Positions 45,063-55,098 of a stretch of DNA of 64,000 nucleotides are shown here, piece after piece (the stretch's first letter is position 1; each line of letters starts with the position of its first letter). This stretch comes from Acetobacterium bakii (GTDB taxonomy: Bacteria; Bacillota; Clostridia; Eubacteriales; Eubacteriaceae), in contig NZ_LGYO01000008.1 in assembly GCF_001263355.1 (NCBI RefSeq), forward strand, positions 212,987 through 276,986, in the 5' to 3' direction. The notes under the pieces were generated by a model that was not told the origin of the DNA, did not search any database, and was given only the letters and a program-made list of their open reading frames with translations. Both the position numbers and the translations under genes were made by a program.

Positions 45063-46520
45063 ATGTATATTAATAGACGTTTTTATGAGAACTACGTATC
45101 GACCCGTGATGTAGAACTGCTTCATGAGTATTCATTAAAAATATTAAAAGAAATTGGCGTCTCTTTCGCCAGTGAAGAGGTACTTGATGTTTTTAGAAAA
45201 CATGGTGCCACAGTTGAAGGAAATATTGTAAAAATCAGCGAAGAACTTTTGAACAAAGCTTTGGAAACAGCACCAAAGTCATTTACTATAACAACCAATG
45301 CGGGAGAAACACCAATTGGCGAACGCTTTAAACCAAAAACTGTGGGTTGTTACGGACCATCAAAATTTTTATTTGAAGATGATACTTTCCGACCAGCATT
45401 ACTCCCGGATGTTGTTAAATTTTTAAAACTTATGCACACCAGCGAGGTTACAGATTTTGTCAACAATTCCGCTTATGATACTCCGGATCTCGATAAAAAT
45501 CAGGATAATTTTTATATTCCCCAGGTTGCCTTATGCTTAAAATATTCCGACAAACCAAGCTACGGGAATGTTGCAAATAGTTTAAATGTTAAGAAAAAAA
45601 GCTTAAAGGATGCGGCCAAAGAAATTGCCACGATGTACAAAGAATTTTATGATATCTGGGATCGTCCGGTACTATTAACCAATGCCTGTGCCTTATCGCC
45701 ATTGGGTTATTCCTATGAGGTTCTTGATAATATCATGGGTCTTATTGAAGAAGGACAACCGGTTACCATTATTACCTGTTCGATGACAAATCTAACAGCT
45801 CCAGCAGCATTAATGGGTTCGGTCATTCAGAACAATGCAACCGTTCTGGCGGGGATAGTATTAACACAATTGATAAAACCAGGGGTTGGTGTTATTTACG
45901 GTACTGTTTCATCGCCAACAGATATGCGAAAAACTGCCATTATGATCGGAGCCCCGGAAGCCCAGCTTATTCAAATGTCTTCACTGGCCCTGGGTCGTTA
46001 TTACGGTCTTCCGGTGAGAACTGGAGTTGGCGGAACGGATTCACTCAAACCGGATTATCAGGCAGGTGTTGAAACAATGACTACCTTACTCACCACTTAC
46101 CTTGGAAAATCTGATTTTGCATTAAATAATGCCGGGATTCTTCAGTCATATGCAGTGGGAAGTTATGAAAAATTCGTCCTTGACGAAGAAGTTAACCGCA
46201 TTTTACTAAGGTTAAACAAAGGTATCGATATTTCTAATGAAAAGGCAAGCAAAGTATTTGAAGAAATCAAAAAAGCTGGCCCATTAGGTAATTATCTTGC
46301 CGGCAGAACACCCAAAGAATATCGGGATGAGCATCATTTATCAAAAATATTCAATAAAACGGCGGGCGATCCTTCGGTTCTATTTGATGAAATTGGAGAT
46401 ATCAGACAGCGGGCTGCGAAACAGATTGAAGAACGGGTGGAAAGTTATAAAGCCCCGGATTTGACAAAAAAACAACAGGATATTCTAAATCGTTATCTGC
46501 CGGAAAGTGAAAAGTTCTAA
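45063..46520 (+). CDS. MttB-family (non-pyrrolysine) quaternary-amine:corrinoid methyltransferase 1
   Basis: 485 residues from the ATG at 45,063 (TTGGAGG upstream). COG5598 family: LLHEYSLKILKEIGVSFASEEVLDVFRKHG near the N terminus, GNVANS, and a central PVTIITCSMTNLTAPAALMG barrel region. The frame runs through with no in-frame TAG, so it lacks the pyrrolysine of true trimethylamine MttB and belongs with glycine-betaine-type MtgB enzymes. Transfers a methyl from a quaternary amine to the corrinoid protein encoded next. A betaine is likely because a BCCT carrier follows, but this is not proven. Confidence 0.88.
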   Translation: MYINRRFYENYVSTRDVELLHEYSLKILKEIGVSFASEEVLDVFRKHGATVEGNIVKISEELLNKALETAPKSFTITTNAGETPIGERFKPKTVGCYGPSKFLFEDDTFRPALLPDVVKFLKLMHTSEVTDFVNNSAYDTPDLDKNQDNFYIPQVALCLKYSDKPSYGNVANSLNVKKKSLKDAAKEIATMYKEFYDIWDRPVLLTNACALSPLGYSYEVLDNIMGLIEEGQPVTIITCSMTNLTAPAALMGSVIQNNATVLAGIVLTQLIKPGVGVIYGTVSSPTDMRKTAIMIGAPEAQLIQMSSLALGRYYGLPVRTGVGGTDSLKPDYQAGVETMTTLLTTYLGKSDFALNNAGILQSYAVGSYEKFVLDEEVNRILLRLNKGIDISNEKASKVFEEIKKAGPLGNYLAGRTPKEYRDEHHLSKIFNKTAGDPSVLFDEIGDIRQRAAKQIEERVESYKAPDLTKKQQDILNRYLPESEKF

Positions 46521-46550
46521 AAGATAACGGAATTTATTAACCGAAAATAG

Positions 46551-46589
46551 TTCACTTAACGCTTCAGTTGATCACGAGTGTTAAGTGAA
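46551..46589 (+). repeat. Inverted repeat between mttB and its corrinoid gene
   Basis: TTCACTTAAC and GTTAAGTGAA are perfect 10-bp arms around a 19-nt loop; no T-run follows, so it is more likely an mRNA processing or stability hairpin than a terminator. Confidence 0.55.
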
Positions 46590-46709
46590 TACCAGATAGA
46601 ACCCGACATTTTGACTTTAAATCAGACTAAGTTTATAAATGACTTTGGAACTTAAAATAATTTTGGTCAATAATGTTAATGAAAAAAATAAAAAGGGAAT
46701 GGTAAAAAT

Positions 46710-47339
46710 ATGTTGGATCTAAAAGTATTAACACAGGCAGTTGGAGATTTAGAGGAAGAAGATGTAATGGATCTGCTTACCGAATTTGTGGAAACCAATC
46801 CGACCGAAGCAGAAGCCCAGGAAGCTGTTGCAGCTTGTCAGGGCGGTATGGCATTTGTTGGAGATCTTTTTGAAAAAGGCGAATATTTTGTCGGCGATCT
46901 AATCTTTGCCGGTGAATTATTAACCGAGGCAATTAAAGTTTTAAAACCCGTCTTGGGAAGCGGCGAAACGGCTGTTGCAGGAACTATTATTGTCGGTACC
47001 GTTCATGGTGATTTACATGATATTGGAAAAAACATCTTTAAAAGCATGTCAGAAGCAGCTGGTTTTGAAGTAGTGGATTTAGGTATTGACGTTGCACCGG
47101 AACTTTTTGTTAAAACCGCAAAAGAAAACAAAGGCTGTATTATTGGGATGAGCGGTGTTTTAACTTTGGCCATCGATTCCATGAAAGAAACTGTGGCCGC
47201 TCTTAAAGCTGATGGCATCGATGCTAAAATTATAATAGGCGGAAATCCTGTGACAAAAGAATCCTGCGAATTTGTTGGTGCAGATCGATTTACTACTAAC
47301 GCAGCTGAAGGTGTTAAAATTTGTCAGGCCTGGGCTTAA
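46710..47339 (+). CDS. Corrinoid methyl-carrier protein 1
   Basis: 209 residues. Helical cap domain (about 1-85), then the B12-binding domain with VHGDLHDIGKNIF at about 95-107, where the His is the lower cobalt ligand, and later MSGVLTLAIDSM and IIGGNPV. Accepts methyl from the MttB protein and passes it to the MtrH-like enzyme. Confidence 0.93.
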   Translation: MLDLKVLTQAVGDLEEEDVMDLLTEFVETNPTEAEAQEAVAACQGGMAFVGDLFEKGEYFVGDLIFAGELLTEAIKVLKPVLGSGETAVAGTIIVGTVHGDLHDIGKNIFKSMSEAAGFEVVDLGIDVAPELFVKTAKENKGCIIGMSGVLTLAIDSMKETVAALKADGIDAKIIIGGNPVTKESCEFVGADRFTTNAAEGVKICQAWA

Positions 47340-47454
47340 GTGTTATATTTGTAAAAAATATACCTAGTTGAAGATATAAAAGATAAAGTTTTTAAATTAG
47401 GCAGAAATAGTGAAAAAAGGTTTTAAAAAAGAATAACAAAGTTAAAAAATTAAA

Positions 47455-47495
47455 ATGCATAGAAGGTAAGTTTTAAAAACTTACCTTCTATGCAT
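47455..47495 (+). repeat. Perfect 41-nt palindrome in the methyltransferase operon
   Basis: ATGCATAGAAGGTAAGTTTT and its exact complement flank a single A. The hairpin ends 6 nt before the AAGGAG of the MtrH-like gene and has no T-run. Confidence 0.85.
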
Positions 47496-47512
47496 ATTAC
47501 AAGGAGACGAAG

Positions 47513-48319
47513 ATGATTATTATTGGAGAAAAAATTAACGGAACCATTCCTGCTGTTAAAGAAGCCATTGAAAAAAGAGATGCTGCTTTTATTTCAGATC
47601 GTGCGGTTAAGCAGACAGAAGCCGGCGCGCATTTCATAGATGTTTGTGCAAGTACCGCACCCGAGTTTGAAATTGAAACCTTAAAATGGTTAATGGAAGT
47701 AGTTCAGGATGCAACGGATACACCGCTATGTATCGACAGTCCCAATCCCCGGGTAATTGAAGCCGTATTCAAGTATGCGAATAAACCCGGGATGCTCAAT
47801 TCAATTTCTGAAGAAGGGGACAAATGTGAAGTGCTGCTGCCCCTTATGGAAGGCAATACCTGGGAAGTGGTAGGCCTGACCTGCGATAACAATGGCATTC
47901 CCTGTGATGTTGGAACAAAAGTGAGCATCACCAAAATAATGGTTGAAAAAGCTGCTAAATATGGAGTCACCCCAGACCGCATTCATATTGACCCCTGTGT
48001 AATGGCGCTGTCAACAGAAAATCAGGCGCTTTTAAACTTTGCCCAGGAAATTAGCGAAATCAAAGCACTATTTCCGACCATTCATGTAACCGGCGCCATC
48101 AGTAATATTTCCTTTGGCATGCCCGCACGAGCATTAATGAATAAAACCTTTATGGCCCTTGCGATCCAGGCAGGTATGGACTGCGCAGTTATGGACCCGC
48201 TTAACCGGGACATGATGGGTACTATTTTTGCGACCTATGCACTTCTTGGTAAAGATAAGCATTGTCGAAAATACAGTAAAGCATTTCGACAGGGACAAAT
48301 CGGAGCTGTTAAAAAATAA
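47513..48319 (+). CDS. MtrH-type methylcorrinoid:tetrahydrofolate methyltransferase
   Basis: 268 residues with a pterin-binding TIM barrel: IIIGEKINGTIPAVKEAIEKRD, GAHFIDVCAS, CIDSPNP, IDPCVMALS and VTGAISNISFGMPAR, all typical of the MtrH/AcsE/MtgA group. Moves the methyl from the corrinoid protein to THF, feeding the Wood-Ljungdahl pathway. The only such gene for two MttB/corrinoid pairs. AAGGAG sits just 3' of the palindrome. Confidence 0.92.
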   Translation: MIIIGEKINGTIPAVKEAIEKRDAAFISDRAVKQTEAGAHFIDVCASTAPEFEIETLKWLMEVVQDATDTPLCIDSPNPRVIEAVFKYANKPGMLNSISEEGDKCEVLLPLMEGNTWEVVGLTCDNNGIPCDVGTKVSITKIMVEKAAKYGVTPDRIHIDPCVMALSTENQALLNFAQEISEIKALFPTIHVTGAISNISFGMPARALMNKTFMALAIQAGMDCAVMDPLNRDMMGTIFATYALLGKDKHCRKYSKAFRQGQIGAVKK

Positions 48320-48353
48320 TAAACTAAGCGAAAATTAAGGGAAGGAAAACGAT

Positions 48354-49826
48354 ATGGTATTTTATATTTCAATTATTCTCTTATTGGTATTTTTGAGTTT
48401 CGGCTTTTTATTTCCTGAGGCTTTATTAATGGTAACGGACACACTGTTTGGACTGATTACAACTAATTTGGGCTGGGTTTATCTGGTTGCGGTTTTAGGC
48501 GTCCTGATTTTCACTTTAGTGCTGGCCTTTAGCAAATACGGCAAAATTCGTTTAGGGGATGATGATGATCGTCCGGAGTATTCAAATTTTTCCTGGTTTG
48601 CCATGCTGTTCAGTGCCGGCATGGGCATCGGCCTGGTATTTTGGGGCGTTGCCGAACCGGTTTTTCATTATGCCCAGCCGCCGCTGGGGATTGAGGCAGC
48701 GTCCAGTCAGTCCGCCTTGATGGCCTTTCGGTATGCATTTTTGCACTGGGGACTTCACCCCTGGGGAATCTATGCCATCGTCGGCCTGGCTCTGGCCTAT
48801 GCCACATACAGAAAGAAACGGCCTTGCTTAATCAGCTCCACCTTATACCCGCTTCTGGGTGAGAAAACCAAGGGGCCGATTGGCAAAGCCGTTGATATTC
48901 TGGCGTTGGTGTTAACCGTTATCGGTGTTTCCACCTCCCTCGGCATGGGCGCTTTACAGGTTAATGGGGGACTGGCAACGCTCTTTAATGTGCCCAATAA
49001 TATTAATGTGCAGATCATCATTATTGTTGTCATTACCATTCTGTTTTTAATTTCCGCCACCACCGGTTTAGACAAAGGGATAAAAATACTCAGCAATACA
49101 AACATCATTATTGCTGTGGCACTTTTAATCTTTGTGTTTTTCTTTGGGCCAACCGTCTTTATTATTAACACTTTTCTGGTGAGTCTCAGCGGTTACATTC
49201 AAAATATTCTGCCCATGAGCCTGGCCTTAACCCCCTTTGAAAATGATCCCTGGCTGGGAAACTGGACCATCTTTTATTGGGCCTGGTGGATTTCCTGGGG
49301 TCCTTTTGTGGGAACCTTCATTGCGCGCATTTCCAAAGGCCGCACCATCAAAGAGTTTGTCCTGGGCGTGATCATCATGCCGGCCATCTTCTGCTGTATC
49401 TGGTTCACTGTTTTTGGCGGGACCGCCTTATATTTTGAAATATTTGAAGGCGTTAACATTGTCGCCGCGGTCACCAATGACGTGACGGTCGGTTTATTTG
49501 TGACCCTGTCATACCTGCCGTTAGGGCAAGTGATTTCATTCATTGCGATCCTCTTGATTACGACTTTCTTTGTAACCTCGGCGGATTCCGCAACCTTTGT
49601 AATTGCCATGTTCTCAAGAAACGGTGACTTGAATCCCGACAATAAAATTAAAATCATATGGGGAATCGTATTATCTCTAATGGCCATTGTACTGCTTCTA
49701 AGCGGTGGATTGGTCGCGATTCGAAATACGGCAATCATTATGGCACTGCCTTTTGTTTTAATTATCATTCTGATGTGTTTTGCTATTTTTAGAGCATTGA
49801 AAAATGAAAAAAAAACAGAAAAATGA
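48354..49826 (+). CDS. BCCT-family betaine/carnitine/choline transporter
   Basis: 490 residues, 12 predicted helices. The Gly-rich segment FSAGMGIGLVFWGVAEP (about 85-101) and the signature WTIFYWAWWISWGPFVGTFIARISKGR (about 303-329) with its Trp cluster are diagnostic. Imports quaternary ammonium substrates; codon usage is somewhat more GC-rich than in neighbours. Probably provides the substrate for the MttB enzymes. Confidence 0.94.
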   Translation: MVFYISIILLLVFLSFGFLFPEALLMVTDTLFGLITTNLGWVYLVAVLGVLIFTLVLAFSKYGKIRLGDDDDRPEYSNFSWFAMLFSAGMGIGLVFWGVAEPVFHYAQPPLGIEAASSQSALMAFRYAFLHWGLHPWGIYAIVGLALAYATYRKKRPCLISSTLYPLLGEKTKGPIGKAVDILALVLTVIGVSTSLGMGALQVNGGLATLFNVPNNINVQIIIIVVITILFLISATTGLDKGIKILSNTNIIIAVALLIFVFFFGPTVFIINTFLVSLSGYIQNILPMSLALTPFENDPWLGNWTIFYWAWWISWGPFVGTFIARISKGRTIKEFVLGVIIMPAIFCCIWFTVFGGTALYFEIFEGVNIVAAVTNDVTVGLFVTLSYLPLGQVISFIAILLITTFFVTSADSATFVIAMFSRNGDLNPDNKIKIIWGIVLSLMAIVLLLSGGLVAIRNTAIIMALPFVLIIILMCFAIFRALKNEKKTEK

Positions 49827-49915
49827 GTTTGAATGATGAAAGTATGAAAGAACAGGTATAAATAATTAAGGATAGCCCTGCAATCTTATAAAAATGCTGA
49901 AATGAGGATAAAAGC

Positions 49916-52858
49916 TTGAATAAAAATGGCCGCAATGTTAAATGGCGATCAATTAAAGTAAGACTATTGATTATTCCATTGGTGTGTGTGTTAATCGGTG
50001 TTTTAGTAATCGGTGGACTATCGTCTTATTTAACAAGAGAAAGTTTGCTGAATGAAATGAGAGAAAGTGGGTTTTCGGCATCCCAGCAATTCGTAGAAAG
50101 ACTCGCAGATAATTCTGAGGCTCTTAGTACAGTGAACGATATGCTTGAAACGCAAATTAGGAGCATGAGCAATATCGTAATCGGCAATCGAGGGAGTATC
50201 AGTGATCCCTATCTTACCGCACTTTCGCAACAATCGGGAATTGATAAAATTTACTGGTATAATCCTTCCGGTGAAATAATCAATGCTGTCAATGGCGAAT
50301 ACGTGGGATGGAAAGCTACCCCAGGGGATCCCATTGATAAGTTTATGACCAGTGGCGACACTGAATTTATGGAGGAAATCAGGCAAAATACGGATAGTGA
50401 TAAAAGTTTTAAATATGGCTATATAAAAACGGTTACAGGGGAGTTTGTTCAGGCCGGAGTATCGGCAGATCGAGCACTCGAACTCATGGAAAAATTCGGC
50501 TATCAAGATTTAATCGATGGATTTTCTTCAGATGACAGCATTGTTTACGCCGCTTTTATCGACAAAGATTTAAAAGCTGTGGCACATAGTAATCCGGATC
50601 TCATCGGTGCGAGCTTTGCAGATTTCCAGAGTGTTCAGGATGTTGTGATTGAAGGCAAGTCAAGCGCATATGAGTATTTTTATGAGGTTGAGAACCAGGA
50701 TGTTTATGAAGTTTTGTACCCTATTGAGATCGATGGGGAAATAGTTGGTGCCATGGATATTGGCTATTCCATGACCTCGGTAAAGGCGGCTATTTCAACA
50801 AATATCATGCTGATTGCCCTTGCCGGATTGATTGTATTTCTGATCCTTGGATTTATCCTACAAAGAACTTCATCATCAATGACTCAATCCATTTTACGAA
50901 TTAAGCATATGATTACAGAAATGAGCATGGGACATTTGGGATTGCGCTTAAATATGGAAAACAAAGACGAAATTGGTGAAATGGCAGGTTCCATGGATCG
51001 TTTTGCAGGGGAGCTTCAAGATGTGGTGATTGGGACGATGAAGCAGATATCCGATGGGGATCTTTCAGCTGATATAAAGCCAAAGGATGCTCAGGATGAA
51101 ATTAGACCGGCATTGATCCAGACCATTGAATCTCTCAGAAGTTTGATTGCCGAAGCTACCATGCTTTCTGAGGCTGCTGTGGAAGGACAACTCGATATTC
51201 GCGTTGATGTTAATGCCTTTAACGGTGGTTATCGGGAAATCATGGAGGGACTCAATGATACCCTGGAGGCAGTGGTTAAACCTCTTCATATGGCGGGTAA
51301 TTATGTTGAACGCATTGGTAATGGCGATATCCCGGCCAAAATTATTGAAACATATAAAGGCGATTACAACGGGCTTAAGGAGAGTATTAATTCCTGTATC
51401 GATGGATTAGAAGCCTTAAAAGAAGGTAATCAGGTTCTTAGTCTGATGCGAAAAAATGATTTATCCCAAAAGGTCGAAGGAAACTATTTAGGGATTTATG
51501 GAGAGATCGGAAAATCAATTAACAGCGTTCATAGCCAACTTCTGGCAATTGTGAATGTTGCCAATAATATTGCCAAAGGTGAACTGCGAGACTTGGAAGA
51601 ACTAAAAGAAGTGGGTAAACGCAGCGAAAATGATGTATTGGTACCAAGTCTTATCGGGATGATTGAAAACATCGCCATGCTCGTCAATGAAACAGATGAA
51701 ATGGCACAGGTCGCAGTTGAAGGGAACCTCGATCATCGAGGGGATGCAAGGAAATTCCCGGGAGAATTTGCCAGAGTCATCATGGGCTTTAACGAAACCC
51801 TTGACGCAGTCACTGCCCCAATTCAGGAAGCTTCAATTATTCTAAATGAATTGTCGGCAGGTAATCTTAATACCATGATGACAGGAAATTATCGCGGGGG
51901 TCACGACCAAATAAAAAGAGATCTAAATCAAACCATTGTTTTTCTTAAACGCTATGTGGACGAAATCACTGGTAAACTCCGAGCAATCGGGCAGAAGAAT
52001 CTGGATCAGGAAATCACAACCGCATATCTTGGGGATTTTCAGGCGATAAAGACAGACCTAAACAACATTACCACCAGTCTCAGTGACACTATGACTGAGA
52101 TTAATGTTGCAGCCGGACAGGTTGAAACAGGTGCCAGACAAATTTCTGATGGCGGACAAGCTTTAGCACAGGGAACAACCGAACAAGCCAGCGCTATTGA
52201 AGAATTGACCGCCTCCATTGAAGAGGTCGCTGGAGAAACCAAACGAAATGCTATAAACGCCAATGAAGCCAATGAACGGGCCATTGAAGTTCGCACAAGT
52301 GCTGAAGTGGGGAATGAGCAAATGGAAAAAATGATTTTAGCCATGGCCGAAATTAATGATTCCTCTAATAATATCTCTAAAATCATTAAGGTAATTGATG
52401 ATATTGCTTTCCAAACCAATATCTTAGCACTCAATGCAGCAGTGGAAGCGGCTCGGGCAGGACAACATGGAAAAGGCTTTGCAGTAGTCGCAGAAGAGGT
52501 TCGAAGTCTGGCAGCGCGTAGTGCCGAAGCAGCAGAGGAAACAATCGGTCTTATTGAGGGCTCCATTGGCAAAGTCAAAATTGGAACGAAGATTGCAAGT
52601 GAAACCGCGATGGGTTTAAAAGAAATATTAAACGAAATTGAAAAAGTGGCTGGGCTTGTTGGAAATATTGCCCAGGCAACCAACGATCAGGCATCGGAAA
52701 TTGTACAAATCACAAAAGGCATTGAACAAGTTTCACAAGTTGTACAGACCAATGCTGCAACTGCTGAAGAAAGTGCCGCAGCCAGTGAAGAACTTTCTAT
52801 TCAAGCCGAAATGTTTAAAAAAATGGTGAGTGCATTTAAACTTAAGGGTAGTAAGTAA
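49916..52858 (+). CDS. Methyl-accepting chemotaxis protein with periplasmic sensor and long HAMP array
   Basis: 980 residues starting at TTG 49,916. First helix at about 17-39, an extracellular double-Cache-like sensor (about 40-290, with [13 protein letters not shown] and [22 protein letters not shown]), second helix near 298-318, then HAMP and HAMP-like repeats to about 700 (repeated EAAVEG/EVAVEG-type helices). The signalling domain has the hairpin tip [40 protein letters not shown]. Placed in the demethylation cluster, so a betaine-like ligand is plausible. The C terminus has no CheR-binding pentapeptide. Confidence 0.92.
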   Translation: MNKNGRNVKWRSIKVRLLIIPLVCVLIGVLVIGGLSSYLTRESLLNEMRESGFSASQQFVERLADNSEALSTVNDMLETQIRSMSNIVIGNRGSISDPYLTALSQQSGIDKIYWYNPSGEIINAVNGEYVGWKATPGDPIDKFMTSGDTEFMEEIRQNTDSDKSFKYGYIKTVTGEFVQAGVSADRALELMEKFGYQDLIDGFSSDDSIVYAAFIDKDLKAVAHSNPDLIGASFADFQSVQDVVIEGKSSAYEYFYEVENQDVYEVLYPIEIDGEIVGAMDIGYSMTSVKAAISTNIMLIALAGLIVFLILGFILQRTSSSMTQSILRIKHMITEMSMGHLGLRLNMENKDEIGEMAGSMDRFAGELQDVVIGTMKQISDGDLSADIKPKDAQDEIRPALIQTIESLRSLIAEATMLSEAAVEGQLDIRVDVNAFNGGYREIMEGLNDTLEAVVKPLHMAGNYVERIGNGDIPAKIIETYKGDYNGLKESINSCIDGLEALKEGNQVLSLMRKNDLSQKVEGNYLGIYGEIGKSINSVHSQLLAIVNVANNIAKGELRDLEELKEVGKRSENDVLVPSLIGMIENIAMLVNETDEMAQVAVEGNLDHRGDARKFPGEFARVIMGFNETLDAVTAPIQEASIILNELSAGNLNTMMTGNYRGGHDQIKRDLNQTIVFLKRYVDEITGKLRAIGQKNLDQEITTAYLGDFQAIKTDLNNITTSLSDTMTEINVAAGQVETGARQISDGGQALAQGTTEQASAIEELTASIEEVAGETKRNAINANEANERAIEVRTSAEVGNEQMEKMILAMAEINDSSNNISKIIKVIDDIAFQTNILALNAAVEAARAGQHGKGFAVVAEEVRSLAARSAEAAEETIGLIEGSIGKVKIGTKIASETAMGLKEILNEIEKVAGLVGNIAQATNDQASEIVQITKGIEQVSQVVQTNAATAEESAAASEELSIQAEMFKKMVSAFKLKGSK

Positions 52859-52900
52859 ATTCTTTTCAAGATATTTATGACCTATTCAATCGATAATCAG

Positions 52901-52934
52901 AGAAATCACATTTTTTTAAATGTGGTTTCTTTTA
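52901..52934 (+). terminator. Terminator after the chemoreceptor
   Basis: AGAAATCACATTT pairs with AAATGTGGTTTCT and is followed by TTTTAG. Confidence 0.7.
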
Positions 52935-53012
52935 GTTTAAAATATACTGTTATGAATTTTAATGTTAAAATGAAATGATCTGCTTTGAATTATAACCAAT
53001 CACGCTTTTTTA

Positions 53013-53021
53013 TGGTATAAT
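53013..53021 (+). promoter_or_regulatory. Extended -10 promoter of the second mttB operon
   Basis: TGGTATAAT matches the TGnTATAAT extended -10. No good -35 is visible at 17 nt, consistent with this promoter type. Confidence 0.5.
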
Positions 53022-53060
53022 TCAGTATTATTTCGACGAATCAAGGAGGTGAATTGTGTT

Positions 53061-54434
53061 GTGAAATTAACTCTGAGTATTTCCAAAAAAGAATCTGAGC
53101 TTGTCCATGAACAGTCACTAAAAATATTAGCAACCATGGGATTAACTGTCCTTTCCAATGCCGCCGTGGATGTTTTCAAAAAAGCGGGAGCAAAAATCGA
53201 TGGGCATCAGGTCTATATTGATGCGAGGATGGTTGAAGAAAGTCTGAAAACGCTCCCTAATCATTTTTCAATCTATGGAAATCAGCATCGGGTGGTAATC
53301 GGTAAAGGTGATATTTGTACGATGCCGCCCTATGGTGGAACCTATGTTTCCAGAAATGACCAGATTAGATTGGGAACAAGGGACGATTATATTAACTTCA
53401 CAAAATTAAATCATGCCAATGAGCATATAAATATGTCTTGCCCGTATTCATTGGAACCCTTTGATGTTCCTTTGGAGCATCGGGATCTATTTCGGATGGC
53501 GATGGTGCTGAAGTATTCGGACAAACCAAGTCTATCCCTGGTTGGAAGCCGAGAAAATGCCGAAAGATCGATAGAAATGATCAAAAGATATCGGGATATC
53601 AGTGATGATTATGTTGCTTTGGGAAATGTTAATATCTCAGCACCACTGATCATGGGGGATTCAACCTCAGAGGCCATTATGGTTCACTGCGAAGAAAATC
53701 AGCCACTGATGATTGCCTGCGGCAGTGGTTTGAGTGGTTTAACGGCGCCGCCAACCCATGGCGGCAACTTGTTGTTGGCCAATGCCGCGATTCTCAGTGG
53801 CATTGTATTTTCACAAATACTAAAACCGGGATTGCCCGTTGTCTATGGTCTGCCTCTTTTCGGTGTGGATCCTTATAAAGCGGAAACCCTTGTCGGCAAT
53901 TCAGCGGCAGCATTATTTACCCTGGCAGCCAAAGGCATGTCAGATTATTATAATATGCCATTTAGAGCCGGTGGAACCTTTACGGATGCAAAGCATTTAG
54001 ATTATCAAAGTGGGTATGAAAGTTGTCTGAATCTCTTATCTTGTTTGCTGGCGGAGGTCGATTGCCTCATGCATAGCTTTGGTATGGAGGATTCACTAAA
54101 AACCATTAATTACAATAAATATATTTTAGATGAGTGGATGTACCATGGCCTTAAAGATTATAAAAAAGGTTTTGAAATAAATGATGTAACCCTGATGATG
54201 GATGAAATACTGCGAACCGGATCCACCGGAAATTTCATTTCTTCAACAAATCTAAAGCTCATCCGCAAAGAATATTCACACCATGGGTTTGGCGAAGGGA
54301 AGACAATGGAAGAAACGTTGAAAAAAACCGATGCGGAGATTGAAAAACGCTTAGAGAATTATAAATTGCCACACCAGTCAAAGAATCAAAAAGAAATAAT
54401 AAGAGGTTATTTACCAGATGAATACATCGATTAA
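53061..54434 (+). CDS. MttB-family (non-pyrrolysine) methyltransferase 2
   Basis: 457 residues from GTG 53,061, 9 nt after AAGGAGGTG; the GTG inside that SD is rejected. Paralogue of the gene at 45,063: LVHEQSLKILATMGLTVLSNAAVDVFKKAG, ACGSGLSGLTAPPTHGGNLLLANA and a long C-terminal helix. No in-frame TAG. The divergence between the two copies suggests a different methylated substrate. Overlaps its corrinoid gene by 17 nt. Confidence 0.87.
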   Translation: MKLTLSISKKESELVHEQSLKILATMGLTVLSNAAVDVFKKAGAKIDGHQVYIDARMVEESLKTLPNHFSIYGNQHRVVIGKGDICTMPPYGGTYVSRNDQIRLGTRDDYINFTKLNHANEHINMSCPYSLEPFDVPLEHRDLFRMAMVLKYSDKPSLSLVGSRENAERSIEMIKRYRDISDDYVALGNVNISAPLIMGDSTSEAIMVHCEENQPLMIACGSGLSGLTAPPTHGGNLLLANAAILSGIVFSQILKPGLPVVYGLPLFGVDPYKAETLVGNSAAALFTLAAKGMSDYYNMPFRAGGTFTDAKHLDYQSGYESCLNLLSCLLAEVDCLMHSFGMEDSLKTINYNKYILDEWMYHGLKDYKKGFEINDVTLMMDEILRTGSTGNFISSTNLKLIRKEYSHHGFGEGKTMEETLKKTDAEIEKRLENYKLPHQSKNQKEIIRGYLPDEYID

Positions 54435-55098
54435 TACCATGAAAAACCCCGCAACTCTTGATGGCATTGTGGAAGCAGTAAAGAAGATTGAAGAAAAAAA
54501 AGTCATGAAACTGGTGAATTATGCCATTCGAGAAGGTGCCAGTCAGGCTCAGATTATTGAAGCGATTCAATTAGGTTTAGACCAAATTGGTTATTTATTT
54601 GAAGAAGGAGAATATGGTGTCACTGATTTAATGATGGCAGGTATTATCTTTGAAGAAGTTTTAAAATTGCCCAGTCTTAAACTAATAAATAATGGGGCAG
54701 AGGAAACAATTGGCACTATTTTGCTTTGCACCATCGAGCGTGATCTACACGATATTGGCAAATCAATTTTTAAAAGTGCCGCCCTGATGTCTGGTTTTCG
54801 AGTGGAAGATATGGGGATTAATATTACCGCACAAGAGATAGTGAGCGAGACCATACGGTTAAAACCCGATATTATTGCAATCAGTTCCATTCTCGCCGAA
54901 GGGGTTAAATATATAAAAGGTGTGAATGATGATTTAGTGATTGCGGGACTGCGAGATCAGGTTAAGATTATCGTTGGTGGATTGTCAACCCATCGCCAAG
55001 CTATTGAATATACCGGGGTAGACGCCTATGCGCATGATGTCTATGAAGGAGTCAAACAGTGCAAAAGTTGGTTGAACAAGGGAGGGGAATCTAATTAG
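54418..55098 (+). CDS. Corrinoid methyl-carrier protein 2
   Basis: 226 residues. Helical cap then B12-binding domain with TIERDLHDIGKSIFKSAALM at about 105-124, His as cobalt ligand, and VGGLSTHRQ. Its stop TAG overlaps the ATT start of the gntR gene. Receives methyl from MttB 2; the MtrH-like enzyme 6 kb upstream is the likely outlet. Confidence 0.92.
   Translation: MNTSINTMKNPATLDGIVEAVKKIEEKKVMKLVNYAIREGASQAQIIEAIQLGLDQIGYLFEEGEYGVTDLMMAGIIFEEVLKLPSLKLINNGAEETIGTILLCTIERDLHDIGKSIFKSAALMSGFRVEDMGINITAQEIVSETIRLKPDIIAISSILAEGVKYIKGVNDDLVIAGLRDQVKIIVGGLSTHRQAIEYTGVDAYAHDVYEGVKQCKSWLNKGGESN
55081..55098 (+). promoter_or_regulatory. SD and stop-start junction implying an ATT start for gntR
   Basis: GGAGGGG at 55,081-55,087 is followed 8 nt after GGAGG by ATT, whose last T begins the TAG stop of the corrinoid gene (ATTAG). 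No ATG, GTG or TTG exists in this frame between the preceding stop and codon 25. Confidence 0.6.

Noticed and set aside
45063..46520. Pyrrolysine-dependent trimethylamine methyltransferase (true MttB)
   Set aside because: The gene is full length without an in-frame TAG, and no pyl genes are in the window.
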